47,816 nucleotides of DNA from Bradyrhizobium sp. Ec3.3 (GCF_000472925.1 NZ_AXAS01000063.1:166-47981); one strand, 5' to 3'. Shown: positions 33,201-40,437, counted from the stretch's first letter. Made by a program: numbers and translations. The notes: a model not told the origin generated them from the sequence alone.

Positions 33201-35873
33201 CCCTTCGCCGCCGACCGGGTCAGGTCGGCCGCCGATGGGGATCCTACTGGGGCATTTCTCGATAAGTGCGCCACCATCCAATACAGTTTCAATGTCGCCC
33301 AGAAATCGGCGGAGGAGTTGGCCGCCGCCGATCCCACTTTCTTCGCCAAAGGACTTCTGATCGTGGTGCCGGATGAGATGTGGCCGGCCGACTTCGCCGA
33401 CAGGGAGCTGGTGATGTCTGCCGAGGATGTAAAGTGCCATTCGAGCTGGACCAAGAGCAAGGACCGCGCGAAGGTGGACACGCCGGTCGACTGCATCGGC
33501 ATCCTCCAGGCGACCGAATTGTTTGCCTCAGGCTCGGTGGTTGCCGTGCCGCCCAATGAACAGAAGAAGCTTGACGGCGACTTCGATGGGGATAGCGTGC
33601 TCATCATCGGCGACCGGCCGCAGCTTTACGAGCATGTTAGGCAATTCGATGAAGAGGAGAAAGCGCGCGGGTTGCGCTCCCTCAAGCCGCCAAAATCTCA
33701 TACCCCAGCGATTGAGGACGGTCGCTACAAGTTCGGTCGCGCCAGCCAGATCCTCGCCGCCACGCGAAATGTTCTGGAAATCTATACTGGCCTGCAGCGA
33801 GGTTTTCTGGCTCAATCCCATGAAGCCCGACAGTGGTTTGCCGAGCGTGCCATCTTCGGCACGTACGAAGGCATTCACCAAGAGCTCAAGCGAGCAATCC
33901 GAAGCCTGTTGGAGCAGGAGCAGGTCAGCGCTCAGAACGTCCAAGACAAGCTCGATAATGCGCGGCACGAGATCGAACTGGCACACCATCCGGTCGCGCG
34001 CGAGATGGCCGAGTTGCTCCTCATCGAGCTCGAGGCGTGGGCCGTGAGCCTGCCCGAACAACTCCTGCCCGAAACAGTCGCCGGCGTGAGCGAGGCACAG
34101 CTCGCATTGAGTCAACAGCTCGGCGAACTGTTCCCCGAGCTGGCGGAGACCTATCCGGCAATGGCTCGGCCACGTGACCGCGTCCAGCTTATCCTCGATC
34201 GTTACCCTGCGCGCATCGACCCACGACCAGATGGCTACAATCCATCCGACCTCGTGCAAAGTGCAAGCAATCTCCTGAGCCTTGGCATCAAGGTCGGAAC
34301 TGACGCCTATAAATCCGACACTGGCGCCAACACCTTTATGAATAAGAGCGGCTACCTTCAGCGCCTGCTGCAACAGACGCCGGGGATGAAATCGGTGCCC
34401 TACACCAAGAGCATGGCGGCTACTCTCAGCCACGGTCAGTTCGATGTCGATGCGACATTGGACGATCTCAAAGACAATCCGACGCTGGCGGCTTCAGTCA
34501 TGCAAGTATCGATTAAACTTGCCGCGGAGCGAGGCATTCTGCCTGAACCCTCGGGCCGAAGGCTAGCTGCCGATGATTCGGCCACGACAATCACATTGAC
34601 CAGCGAGCAGGCAGCACAGCGCGCCCAAATGGAAGCCTCCCGCGCTCAAACCGAAGAGAAGGACATCACTCCGACGGCAACTTCGGTTGCCGAAGCCCTC
34701 AGGAATGCCGACATACCGGTGAAGCTGCCCCATCTCGCTCAGCGTTTGAGATCGGAAGGGTCGATGACAGATCAGCTCGTCGGCACGCAGGCCCCGTTTG
34801 AGGCCGGTACCCAGCTGATCAGCAACGCTGTACGCCACGTCTTCCAACTTCCTGATAAAGATTTTACACGTGCCTTCAAGAAAGCCATTCTAGCCTTCGA
34901 AGAGAGCGGCTATACCGAGGTCAGCACGACCAACTGGTTCAAGGCGCGATCGCCGACCTTCGTCGGCATCAAGACTGTGCTCGCTACGCCGGGCGGATAC
35001 CGTTTCGAGGTGGAGTTCCACACGGCAGACAGCTACAACGCCAAGATCAACAATCACGACACGTACAAGGAGCTGCAGAAGCTGCAGCGCGTGAGTCGAG
35101 AGCCCCTGGATAAGTCCAGAGCCGAGCAACTCTTGGAGCGCGTGCGACAGGCCTGCAACAAGGTTGTCATTCCCGACGGGGCCATCGCGATTCCCCACTG
35201 GGAGGCCGATGCGGCTAGTACAGTTGGTGGTGCCAGCCTAGCTCGCCGGTTGCAAGTGGCCCCGCCGAGACATACGGCGCACTCCCCGCTTGCGACAGAG
35301 ATTCTTGGCGCGTTGGGCGCGCGACCGATCGTGCTCGTCGGGATGACGGGCGCAGGGAAATCCACTCTTGGCCGTGTACTCGCCAAAAAACTGGGGTTGA
35401 GCTTCGTGGATTCCGATAAAAAGATCGAGGCGAAGACCGGCAAGTCCATAACTAAGATTCTTGCTGAGGATGGAGAGGCGCATTTCAGGAATCTTGAGAT
35501 GAATGAGATCAGGCAGCTGCTCGAACAAGGGCCGGCGGTACTCGCAACCGGTGATGGAGCGTTCATGATCGACGAAATCCGGCAGCATGTCGGACAGAAA
35601 GCGGTCACGATCTGGCTTAATACCAACGAGGACGTGATCAGGCGGAACCTGAGGCACAACACCAAGCGTCCGAAGATGCAAACCGCCGACCAAGATAAGA
35701 CGGTCACAAATCGTGTCCAAGTGCGCAATCCCATCTATCAGCTTGCCGATCTCACCATTGCCCCGCAGCGCCAGCGGGATCTCATGAGCGCGGATGCTTG
35801 CCTCAGCGCGCTGCACGCCTACCTTTGCGGTGAACGCAGAGAGGTCCAAGCTCCGTTAGAGGCGGCACCATGA
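27294..35873 (+). CDS. giant SKWP-repeat (RipS-like) type III effector candidate, 25 repeats, shikimate-kinase-like tail
   Basis: This is the largest paralogue, 2859 residues from TTG 27294. That start is chosen over GTG 27240 because GGAGGGCGGAG directly precedes it and the resulting LTGVDRPGN matches MTGIDGRGK of the second copy. Order: FSSVVQGLRSE; a bipartite-NLS-like KRSVSDLDRESKRRRMD (ending near 148); 25 SKWP repeats (about 312-1382); the polymerase-like region with GRSPYDKPNLRPF, DGDFDGD (2094-2100) and GTDAYKSDTG; the RelA/SpoT-like block with FHTADSY and NHDTYKE; then a shikimate-kinase-like domain with GMTGAGKS (2683-2690) and DSDKKIE. The substrate-binding GGG motif reads ATGDGAF, with Asp at 2754, and the lid reads RPKM rather than RPLL. 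Kinase activity is therefore doubtful. Type III export is inferred. Confidence 0.85.
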   Translation: MTGVDRPGNAPSGPDAHWSRAESDVGGGGDGSTFSSVVQGLRSENRDLGASSAQRPPSASNVRRRMPPGRSVELRDDQHDRAVDVRDDQPGSLHLPHRGAPNWEESSSRSGAEVRGADQSRSSRQSAPSSRKRSVSDLDRESKRRRMDGVATHAQSGISEQQSNAALHAIRFARDIVGFSCAVVDHDKQLQRADDALYATFIQKAASQFRSQFVPRFEDDIRRGKSWGYATACNVVSREAGGQEGVEACKAIAARVSQLHGALLCEVEPKALSLLAASFGRYPQSRTCRNGTIRIAEFCRDEGKALGALNSQSLSLLVNGFSKWTQRPETRDGTQAVAREVRRRADLRFRLSDFSQQNLANLVNGFSKWPQQADCRHAMAALGGEVLRRASSDFGLSAFNQQDLANLVNGFEKCPEEAVSCQVIATVAGEVLRRDRHAGLSGLTHLHLVNLLHGFSKWPEQAASRGAAGALAGEVLRRNHRARLSEFSQQELANLVNGFSKWPEQAACQQATGAIASEVARRADRGGLGLSDFNHQDLANLVNGFSKWPEEGGHRQATGRIAIELCRRAREQGLSGFTPQELANLVNGFSKCPDDGNYHRATVAIATETIRRRAQLSDFTYQNLTNLVNGFSKWPDGADCREAALAIAGEVFRRDDQLSHLTQPALATLVNGFSKWPEQAASRQATVAVAGEVARRADRDLGFSEFSHQELANLVNGFSKWPEEAVHRQATVKIATELSRRAGEQGLSRFTPQELANLVNGFSKCPDDADYHRATVAIATEIIRRRAQLSDFTHQNLANLVNGFSKWPDGTDCRDAALAIANEVFRRDDQLSHLSRQTLATLVNGFSKWPEEAPSRQAAGAMASEVLRRDRRARLSEFRQQDLANLVNGFAKWPENEWSRRATGAIAGEVRRRAARGEFGLSDFNHQDLVNLVNGFCKWPEGTRNQQAADAIAHEVLRRGAQLRDFTHQHLTNLVNGFSKWPNAAGCREVTVAIAEEIRRRQLSDFAPHELANLVNGFSKWPEAAASQQAIVAIAHEVLRRGARLSEFNHQHLANLVNGFSKWREEPDCRDATVAIAGEVRRRQLSDFAPQGLANLVNGFSKWPEAAASEQATVAVASEVRRRWAQLSDFNNQHLSNLVNGFSKWPEAPDCRDATVAIAWQVLGRAASLSDFTSQELANLVNGFSKWPDQPGSQQATAAIAHEVLRRAELPDFTRQELVNLVNGFSKWPESPDASQATFAIAGEVLRRAELSDFSPQGLANLVNGFSKWPESPISRDATVAIAGEVLRRAELSDFAPLGLANLVNGFSKWPDEEDCRKAAAAIAGEASRRQLSDFAPQVVATLVNGFTKWPEEAACRQSTMDIARGLGARGQRFGVFTTPQLSMLANALSRTIMGAEDSGEITDATLPKDRLHKLAHYLHYDNDRLGQADVLHIATIFKALGKARLVDDLGLLALTGLNRLSELRQAPDFMTRNDLETMGNLCAALLPLARSPERPLRWHRRQALNLLNDLQPAVEHKIEAHLNASDAERTRGPLASRCTALSIYQTLKARAVLQRLFRSPYVEGKRPDLRIRQDELQDGTRAILAGARDLIQGDLSSMSWNLIAQIEADSPVDALDLFMEQDRAAIQAQNPASVFDVHQVLQAMDHAPRSPQGDAGLMQLPVVDMQGRPLATEPERRYSIFHRLTSGALPVVAVQLPATPSAFMLARTVNVNGVPYRMDLFGGSKLKPPRMSVSQVAARAPGELAKPSGGKLLAIPYAETAPGTAFEQLSRAWAPFKEAYYYTQRRGFAAPPAIKGLSPHDYALEGAFKLALLPDRPANEEHPFKLRGPDGPIALRPHDGCGFIRASVANVMPAVRRAAEQEGPDRVPAYGERRSSLPVSALQHYPRSDQVADEAREQARSWLERRDEQKLTSEELFRTVTAGHINGLGAIAIPSADDCLHVPTLKSETLSGGGVLIGRSPYDKPNLRPFAADRVRSAADGDPTGAFLDKCATIQYSFNVAQKSAEELAAADPTFFAKGLLIVVPDEMWPADFADRELVMSAEDVKCHSSWTKSKDRAKVDTPVDCIGILQATELFASGSVVAVPPNEQKKLDGDFDGDSVLIIGDRPQLYEHVRQFDEEEKARGLRSLKPPKSHTPAIEDGRYKFGRASQILAATRNVLEIYTGLQRGFLAQSHEARQWFAERAIFGTYEGIHQELKRAIRSLLEQEQVSAQNVQDKLDNARHEIELAHHPVAREMAELLLIELEAWAVSLPEQLLPETVAGVSEAQLALSQQLGELFPELAETYPAMARPRDRVQLILDRYPARIDPRPDGYNPSDLVQSASNLLSLGIKVGTDAYKSDTGANTFMNKSGYLQRLLQQTPGMKSVPYTKSMAATLSHGQFDVDATLDDLKDNPTLAASVMQVSIKLAAERGILPEPSGRRLAADDSATTITLTSEQAAQRAQMEASRAQTEEKDITPTATSVAEALRNADIPVKLPHLAQRLRSEGSMTDQLVGTQAPFEAGTQLISNAVRHVFQLPDKDFTRAFKKAILAFEESGYTEVSTTNWFKARSPTFVGIKTVLATPGGYRFEVEFHTADSYNAKINNHDTYKELQKLQRVSREPLDKSRAEQLLERVRQACNKVVIPDGAIAIPHWEADAASTVGGASLARRLQVAPPRHTAHSPLATEILGALGARPIVLVGMTGAGKSTLGRVLAKKLGLSFVDSDKKIEAKTGKSITKILAEDGEAHFRNLEMNEIRQLLEQGPAVLATGDGAFMIDEIRQHVGQKAVTIWLNTNEDVIRRNLRHNTKRPKMQTADQDKTVTNRVQVRNPIYQLADLTIAPQRQRDLMSADACLSALHAYLCGERREVQAPLEAAP
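28225..31440 (+). repeat. 25 tandem SKWP repeats in third giant gene
   Basis: Twenty-five copies of the about 42-residue unit, nearly twice the number in the paralogues. Coordinates 28767-29288 (copies 5-8) and 29289-29807 (copies 9-12) are a block duplication of four units with an offset of 519-522 bases. Matching blocks include FSKCPDD, YHRATVAIATE and FRRDDQLSHL in both. Confidence 0.9.
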
Positions 35874-36216
35874 GGGCGCCCCTCAAGCATGCAAATCCCA
35901 TTACGGCCATCCGCGCTCCACAATCGCAAAGCCGATCGAGCTGGAAGGAGTTCCGGGAGGCTCTGAAGGCCTGCGGCTGCACGGGTTGAGTTCGTCGTCT
36001 TGAACCTGGTTGAAAAGGCGACTGACGAACTGAGTCCGTGCGATGTGTGTCTGGACGAGTCCGAAAGCTTATCCGAGAGAAAAGGACGTCGGCGGCCACA
36101 CCATCGACGGTTCAGTACCCCGAACCATGGGCCGGTGAAGTTGAGCGGGTGGACCTGGAGGCAGGACCGACGTCAGAGAATGGGAATGAGGCTGCCCGCA
36201 AATCTAATTAGCTGGG
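35874..36216. other. spacer between third SKWP gene and IS
   Basis: I see no gene, RNA or clear terminator in these 343 bases. Confidence 0.4.
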
Positions 36217-37306
36217 TGTGTGTACTGAAAACCTCATCCGAGTTGATGGCGTGATGGAATCGCCTAAGCTGGCGGAATGATCGGGCTGCTCTGTTTCGTT
36301 CTGGCCGTCCTGGCTTCGCCATTCAAGTCGAAGTTGCGGCTTGAGGCTGAGAATGCGGTGCTTCGACATCAATTGAGTGTTTTGAGGCGCAAGCTGCATG
36401 GTCGCGTCCGGCTCACGAACCATGATCGCTGGTTCTTTATCCAGCTATATCGCTGGTTTCCAGCGATCCTGAAGGTTCTCACAATCATCCGGCCAGAGAC
36501 GCTCGTGCGTTGGCACAGAGCCGGCTGTCGCTGCTACTGGCGTTGGAAATCGCGGCCACTGGGAGGGCGACCGCAGATCGAGACGGAGCTACGCGCTTTG
36601 ATCCGGCGGATGAGCGTCGAAAACCCGCTTTGGGGCGCACCACGCATTCACGGCGAACTGCTCAAGCTCGGGGTGAAGGTCGTGCAGTCGAGCGTCGCCA
36701 AGTACATGGTCAGACGGCGAGGGCTACCCAGCCAGGGATGGCGGACCTTCTTCCATAACCACGCGCCGGACATTGCCGCCATGGACCTATTAGTTGTTCC
36801 GACCATCGGTTTCGACCTGCTCTATGCTTTCGTGATCGTCCGGCTCGGCCGCAGAGAGCTGATCTGGATCAACGTCACAGCAAATCCCACGGCAGAATGG
36901 GTTGCGCGTCAAATCACGGAGCTTCCCGTGGAACGAGGCTCCGCGCTACAGATCCGGGACCGTGATCGCATCTACGGTGCAGTCGTCACACGCCGACTGC
37001 GTGCCATGGGCATCCGGGACAAACCTACCGCGCCAGCTTCACCCTGGCAGAACGGCTTTGCCGAACGACTGATCGGATCGATCCGGCGTGAGTGTTTGGA
37101 CCACATCATTGTCTTAGGCGAGGCACATCTACGCCGGATTCTGAAATCTTACGCTCGCTACTATAATGAGACACGAACGCACTTGGCCTTGGACAAGGAT
37201 GCGCCTGTCTCTCGCCCAGTTCAGCGAACCGGTGTGGTCAGGCCACTTGCCGTCCTGGGCGGGCTTCATCACCACTACCTCAGGGCGTAGGCTTTCGGCA
37301 CACACA
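36217..37306 (+). mobile_element. complete single-ORF insertion sequence (DDE integrase type)
   Basis: The left end TGTGTGTACTGAAAACCT (from 36217) and the reverse complement of the right end, TGTGTGTGCCGAAAGCCT (from 37306), form imperfect inverted repeats enclosing one transposase gene. I see no clear target-site duplication. The right 117 bases are duplicated at 14859-14975. The family is not certain; the single ORF with a retroviral-type integrase core fits IS481-like or unclassified rhizobial elements. Confidence 0.78.
36277..37290 (+). CDS. IS transposase with rve-type integrase core
   Basis: The 337-residue protein begins with MIGLLCFVLAVLASPFKSK and an N-terminal helical region (AENAVLRHQLSVLRR). 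It has a HTH_21-like segment (NPLWGAPRIHGELLKLG) and a DDE core: Asp in AAMDLLVVPTIGF, Asp in IRDRDRIYG, and Glu in NGFAERLIGSIRRE, followed by HIIVLGEAHL and YYNETRTHLALD. Length and all catalytic residues are intact, so the element may still be active. It ends 16 bases before the right inverted repeat. Confidence 0.85.
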   Translation: MIGLLCFVLAVLASPFKSKLRLEAENAVLRHQLSVLRRKLHGRVRLTNHDRWFFIQLYRWFPAILKVLTIIRPETLVRWHRAGCRCYWRWKSRPLGGRPQIETELRALIRRMSVENPLWGAPRIHGELLKLGVKVVQSSVAKYMVRRRGLPSQGWRTFFHNHAPDIAAMDLLVVPTIGFDLLYAFVIVRLGRRELIWINVTANPTAEWVARQITELPVERGSALQIRDRDRIYGAVVTRRLRAMGIRDKPTAPASPWQNGFAERLIGSIRRECLDHIIVLGEAHLRRILKSYARYYNETRTHLALDKDAPVSRPVQRTGVVRPLAVLGGLHHHYLRA

Positions 37307-37524
37307 CGGGGCTCAGGTTAATCCGCTTTTCGGGCTCGGAAATAAATGGTGATGTCGATCGCTGCGTTCGCTGTGCCCTGGCCGCGTGTGCCAGCTCGTC
37401 TTTGCTGTGAGGGCATAGTCGTCTTCGATCAAATCGTCGAAATGATCGAGGCGGTTACGTTTCCGGGGCAAAGACAGCTCAATCATCGTCCGAATAGGGC
37501 GCGTATGAAGGAGGAGCGTGCGCG

Positions 37525-38181
37525 TCAGATCGATTGCAAGAGAGCCTTTGCGTCTTCAAGTGCCGTTTGAGCGATCGGCTTGAATGGATCCTTGATCGTC
37601 AATTCCGCGATCGTCGCGTTTACGAAGTCCGGGTTCAGGCGTTCGAGGGTGCCTAGTGTTTTGGCCACGTCGTCCTTGTGGTCTTTCAGCGCGCTGACGA
37701 TGGCGTCTCTATCGTGCTTTGCCGCCGCAGCAATATCGAAGATGTCGCGCGGCTTGATGCTGCTGCCACGGTAGTGAATTTTCTTAGTGATGATTTCGGC
37801 AACTGTTTCGAGGTCGACCTTTTCGTTCTCAACCGTTAGTCTCGTGACCGCCGGCGTTGTTAGAGCTTGTCCCACGATGAAGTCAATCTCGCCGATCTCG
37901 TCGAACGCGAGTTTGATAAATCCAGACCCGTCACCCCCATAATCAGACGGCAGGATCTCGAATTCGAAATCGCGCAGTTTTGGGTCCAGAAAGGGAAGGA
38001 GCTGCGCGTCGGGCAGGAAGATATCGACGTCGTGGCTTTCGCGGTGACCAATTTGCAGCATCATCGCCGTGCCGCCCCCGAACGACCAGGAGTCGACAAT
38101 GGTCTGTTCGGCATTAACCTGACGGATCAGCGAGCAGGCAATGTGAAAGAGGCGCGTCCAGCCTGGTCCAGCGGCGCTCAC
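37525..38181 (-). CDS. AbiEii/AbiGii-family nucleotidyltransferase toxin
   Basis: The frame from GTG 38181 encodes 218 residues and overlaps the upstream gene's stop by four bases (GTGA), indicating translational coupling. The sequence has the nucleotidyltransferase motif: GGGTAMMLQIGHRESHDVDI, where the Gly-rich turn and the DxD pair bind metal and NTP. Next come FEILPSDYGG, IGEIDFIVG (third acidic residue) and EIITKKIHYRG with the conserved Lys, then KPRDIFDIAAA, all typical of AbiEii toxins. Type IV AbiE systems act in phage abortive infection and plasmid maintenance by modifying tRNA or other targets. A longer reading from 38361 is open but overlaps the antitoxin and is not needed. Confidence 0.8.
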   Translation of the reverse strand: MSAAGPGWTRLFHIACSLIRQVNAEQTIVDSWSFGGGTAMMLQIGHRESHDVDIFLPDAQLLPFLDPKLRDFEFEILPSDYGGDGSGFIKLAFDEIGEIDFIVGQALTTPAVTRLTVENEKVDLETVAEIITKKIHYRGSSIKPRDIFDIAAAAKHDRDAIVSALKDHKDDVAKTLGTLERLNPDFVNATIAELTIKDPFKPIAQTALEDAKALLQSI

Positions 38182-38441
38182 GCGGCGAGCGGATAAGACT
38201 CGCCTGAATATGCGGCGAAGGTCTTGGCTGCGATCGCCAGCTCTGCGTCGCTGATACCAAACGCGCTGGCAAACGTCTTCTGCAACTCTGGAGCAACCTC
38301 GCCGAAGAACGCCGACATCTGTCCTGGTGCCGCCTTTGCCGCCGCCGGATGCGTCAGACAATAGGCAAGCGCCTGTGCGTCCAGCTTCTTGCTGTACGAC
38401 GCATTCACGGTGGTCAACACCGAGGCGGGAAACTTGCTCAT
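38178..38441 (-). CDS. putative antitoxin of the AbiEii-type toxin
   Basis: The 87-residue protein from ATG 38441 ends four bases inside the toxin gene. It is helical and Ala-rich (DAQALAYCLTHPAAAKAA, SDAELAIAAKTFAAYSGES) with no obvious winged-helix domain, so it is not a classic AbiEi repressor. Its identity as antitoxin is inferred from operon order, size and overlap. The 21-base palindrome at 38535-38555, about 95 bases upstream, could be an operator for autoregulation. Confidence 0.6.
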   Translation of the reverse strand: MSKFPASVLTTVNASYSKKLDAQALAYCLTHPAAAKAAPGQMSAFFGEVAPELQKTFASAFGISDAELAIAAKTFAAYSGESYPLAA

Positions 38442-38534
38442 TCTCTCACTGTCTCTGGTGGCTGTATGGCTACCTTCGCCTTTAAGATGGCCCGGCCCGC
38501 TGCCGTGTCAACACAATAGCATCAGAGGATCAAC

Positions 38535-38555
38535 GAACCCTGAATTTCAGGGTTC
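38535..38555. promoter_or_regulatory. 21-base perfect palindrome upstream of the toxin-antitoxin pair
   Basis: GAACCCTGAA-T-TTCAGGGTTC has ten-base arms around a single base. There is no T-run, so it is more like a protein-binding operator than a terminator. It sits about 95 bases upstream of the antitoxin start, in the promoter-proximal position. Confidence 0.4.
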
Positions 38556-38869
38556 CCGTCGTTTATAAAGCCCGCTAACCAATTGATTTGTAACATATAA
38601 TTGCGCCTCTGCCAATATCAAGCCGGCAGCCAAAAAAAAGCACGCAAAATCAACGGCTTGTTTACGGGGGACGGTCCGAAGCGACGAGGGCGTCCTTTGC
38701 AGTATCAAGGCTGCCGGCTGCCCCTTGAGCGCGCATGAGCGGTGGCCTTTGGCGGGCTGTGAAGATGGGCTGAACGAGTTAGGCTGATCGTGCGACGAAT
38801 GCCCACTTTCGGTCGGATAAGCCCGGTGGTGCGACCAGCAAGTCGTTGATTGTTCTCACCCCGGGGCTG
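38556..38869. other. spacer left of the tRNA fragment
   Basis: I see no gene. The stretch is AT-richer than its surroundings near 38560-38650, then returns to average. It ends at the truncated tRNA. Confidence 0.35.
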
Positions 38870-38915
38870 TCTCTTAATCAGCGGGTCCCAGGTTCGAGCC
38901 CTGGTGCGCCCACCA
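38870..38915 (+). tRNA. 3' fragment of tRNA-Lys(CTT), probable island attachment scar
   Basis: The sequence contains the anticodon loop and stem remainder (CTCTTAATCAGCGGG, anticodon CTT), a complete T arm (CCAGG-TTCGAGC-CCTGG) and the 3' acceptor strand TGCGCCC-A followed by encoded CCA. The 5' half (acceptor 5' strand, D arm, anticodon 5' stem) is absent, so it is not a functional tRNA. Such 3' tRNA fragments are the typical direct repeat left by site-specific integration of a genomic island into a tRNA gene. Orientation implies that the island lies to the left and original chromosome to the right. Confidence 0.8.
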
Positions 38916-39259
38916 AAGGAAAATCTTTGGTTTCCAATAGCTTCGCCAGATGTCTGTTGAAAACAAAACGACTCTCGTGCGACGTTTTTAGGATCGGACG
39001 TCGCACGGCTGGATTACCGGGCGACTTTTCCTTTGTTTCGGCATCTTCTCCTTACTTATGTATCTTCACCCCATTCGATACAGCGCGCAGATCCGATGGT
39101 AAAGGTCGATGACGTCCTCGTCGTAGAATAGGATACTAGGGCGAAAAAATCGGACAATCTGTTCTGCCCGTCGCCGCAGGGGACGCCGTGCAGACGTGGA
39201 AGGTGGTCCAGCTGACAGTTAAACTACAGTCTGCACGCCCATCGAGTACCGAATTCTCA
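38916..39259. other. region right of the tRNA fragment
   Basis: No convincing gene. A minus-strand frame ending near 39090 reads AEQIVRFFRPSILFYDED and then IDLYHRICALYRMG before its stop; it looks coding but is a fragment of unknown origin without a start. Confidence 0.35.
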
Positions 39260-39856
39260 TCATTCCGGATTTCGTGAGCAGCCGAATTCATCCATCAGGG
39301 AGTTTGCGATGGTCAGTTGCGAAGCTTCGCTAGAATAGAAATAAATATTTCCCTCCCAAAACTCAATTCGATCAGAACTCTCTCCGGCAATTAACCAGCC
39401 ATCCCAGCCATCAATCATTATTAGTGACATCAGGCCAATCAACATTCCGGTCAAACGAGCTTGCTCCGGGGAAATCGCCGTCTGATCACGTTCGTGATAG
39501 TGACGAGGATCGAAATAATGTCCTGGGGCTTCGGACAGAGATCGAACTTCTCCGGCACCAATGCGGGCCGACACGAACGCTTCATGGATGCTTGGAAAAT
39601 CATTGCTCCAATAATCAATCCATAGCAATCGTCCCGTATCAGATGAGTGCCACCGGTTCATTGCCTCTGCGAAGTGAGGCAGATGGCGAACATTGGATGG
39701 GGGTCGGCCACCAACTCGAGTCTGCTTAGATACGATTGCTGGATCAAGCGTGAGCGCAATGCGACCGAGTTGAGCATTTGAAACAACTCGAAAGCCGTTC
39801 CGGCCAAACAAGCGCTCGGTCTCATTCGGTGTCAGACATCGCATTCCTGTTGTCAT
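39260..39856 (-). CDS. hypothetical protein, possible immunity-type protein
   Basis: The 198-residue protein from ATG 39856 (an in-frame alternative ATG is five codons later) has no signal peptide or membrane segment. It is rich in Trp and acidic residues (NRWHSSDTGRLLWIDYWSND, IMIDGWDGWLIAGESSDRIE). This composition is common in small immunity proteins of polymorphic toxins, and the 3' end of an upstream minus-strand gene (39937-40083) could be the matching toxin carrier. I recognise no specific family, so the function is unknown. Confidence 0.55.
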   Translation of the reverse strand: MTTGMRCLTPNETERLFGRNGFRVVSNAQLGRIALTLDPAIVSKQTRVGGRPPSNVRHLPHFAEAMNRWHSSDTGRLLWIDYWSNDFPSIHEAFVSARIGAGEVRSLSEAPGHYFDPRHYHERDQTAISPEQARLTGMLIGLMSLIMIDGWDGWLIAGESSDRIEFWEGNIYFYSSEASQLTIANSLMDEFGCSRNPE

Positions 39857-39936
39857 CTATGATTTCCAATCAACTCAAATTGTTTCCGATGCTCCTCATG
39901 CGGAGTAGTGGGGCGCTCCCACCGGCCTTTTGTGAC

Positions 39937-40083
39937 TCATTCTGCGGGACCAGAATACAGCAACGTTCCGACGAACACACCAATCGCACCCCCAAATCGG
40001 AAAATCGGGGGAATAGGGTTTTCTGGCAGCGGATTGGGATGTGCTTGTGGTGGCGATATAGGCTGTCCGATCTTGGGTTCAGG
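39937..40083 (-). pseudogene. C-terminal fragment of an unknown protein
   Basis: The minus-strand frame reads PEPKIGQPISPPQAHPNPLP and IPPIFRFGGAIGVFVGTLLY before a TGA at 39937. It is open only back to a TAG at about 40084 and has no start codon. The Pro-rich linker plus short hydrophobic segment resembles the end of Rhs-type proteins, but this is a guess. It lies 80 bases upstream of the 198-residue gene on the same strand. Confidence 0.35.
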
Positions 40084-40098
40084 CTATGAAGGTCGCGT

Positions 40099-40437
40099 TT
40101 GGGCGAGGGTCACGAGGAGGCGTTCGCGGAAGGTCGCGGCGATGCCTCCGATGTTCGCGATGCCATCGCTCCTGTCATGCCGAAGCCGGGCGAGGATATC
40201 AGTTCGGTCTCTGACGTATTCGCGAATGTATATCGCCATTGCATCGAGCTGGCAGCTGGTCGGGCTGCTGAGTGCATACTGTTGGGCGATTGCGATAGCC
40301 GATCTGCTGTCGATGATGTGCGGCAGGCGCGTGAGCTGGCGCTGCTCATCTGCAAGAGCGAGGACGCTGTCGAGAGCTTCATTGCGCATTGCGATATCGC
40401 GGCGCGCGATCTGTTGATGTCTTACGGGATGTCGTGA
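40099..40437 (+). CDS. small FtsH/peptidase-M41-tail-like protein
   Basis: The frame from GTG 40099 gives 112 residues. The stretch YRHCIELAAGRAAECILLGD resembles the helix around AGRxAE in the C-terminal part of FtsH-type (M41) peptidases, and DDVRQARELALLICKSEDAV continues in the same manner. The HEXXH zinc site is absent, so it is not a protease. The 5' end is uncertain since no clear ribosome binding site precedes it, and similarity to the family starts only near residue 40. Its stop overlaps the next gene by one base and a strong terminator follows both, indicating a two-gene operon. Confidence 0.5.
   Translation: MGEGHEEAFAEGRGDASDVRDAIAPVMPKPGEDISSVSDVFANVYRHCIELAAGRAAECILLGDCDSRSAVDDVRQARELALLICKSEDAVESFIAHCDIAARDLLMSYGMS

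Noticed and set aside
38535..38555. Palindrome as a transcription terminator
   Set aside because: There is no T-run on either strand and it lies upstream of, not behind, the nearest genes.
38846..39112. 88-codon frame overlapping the tRNA fragment
   Set aside because: It runs through tRNA stem sequence and has no coding signature or ribosome binding site.
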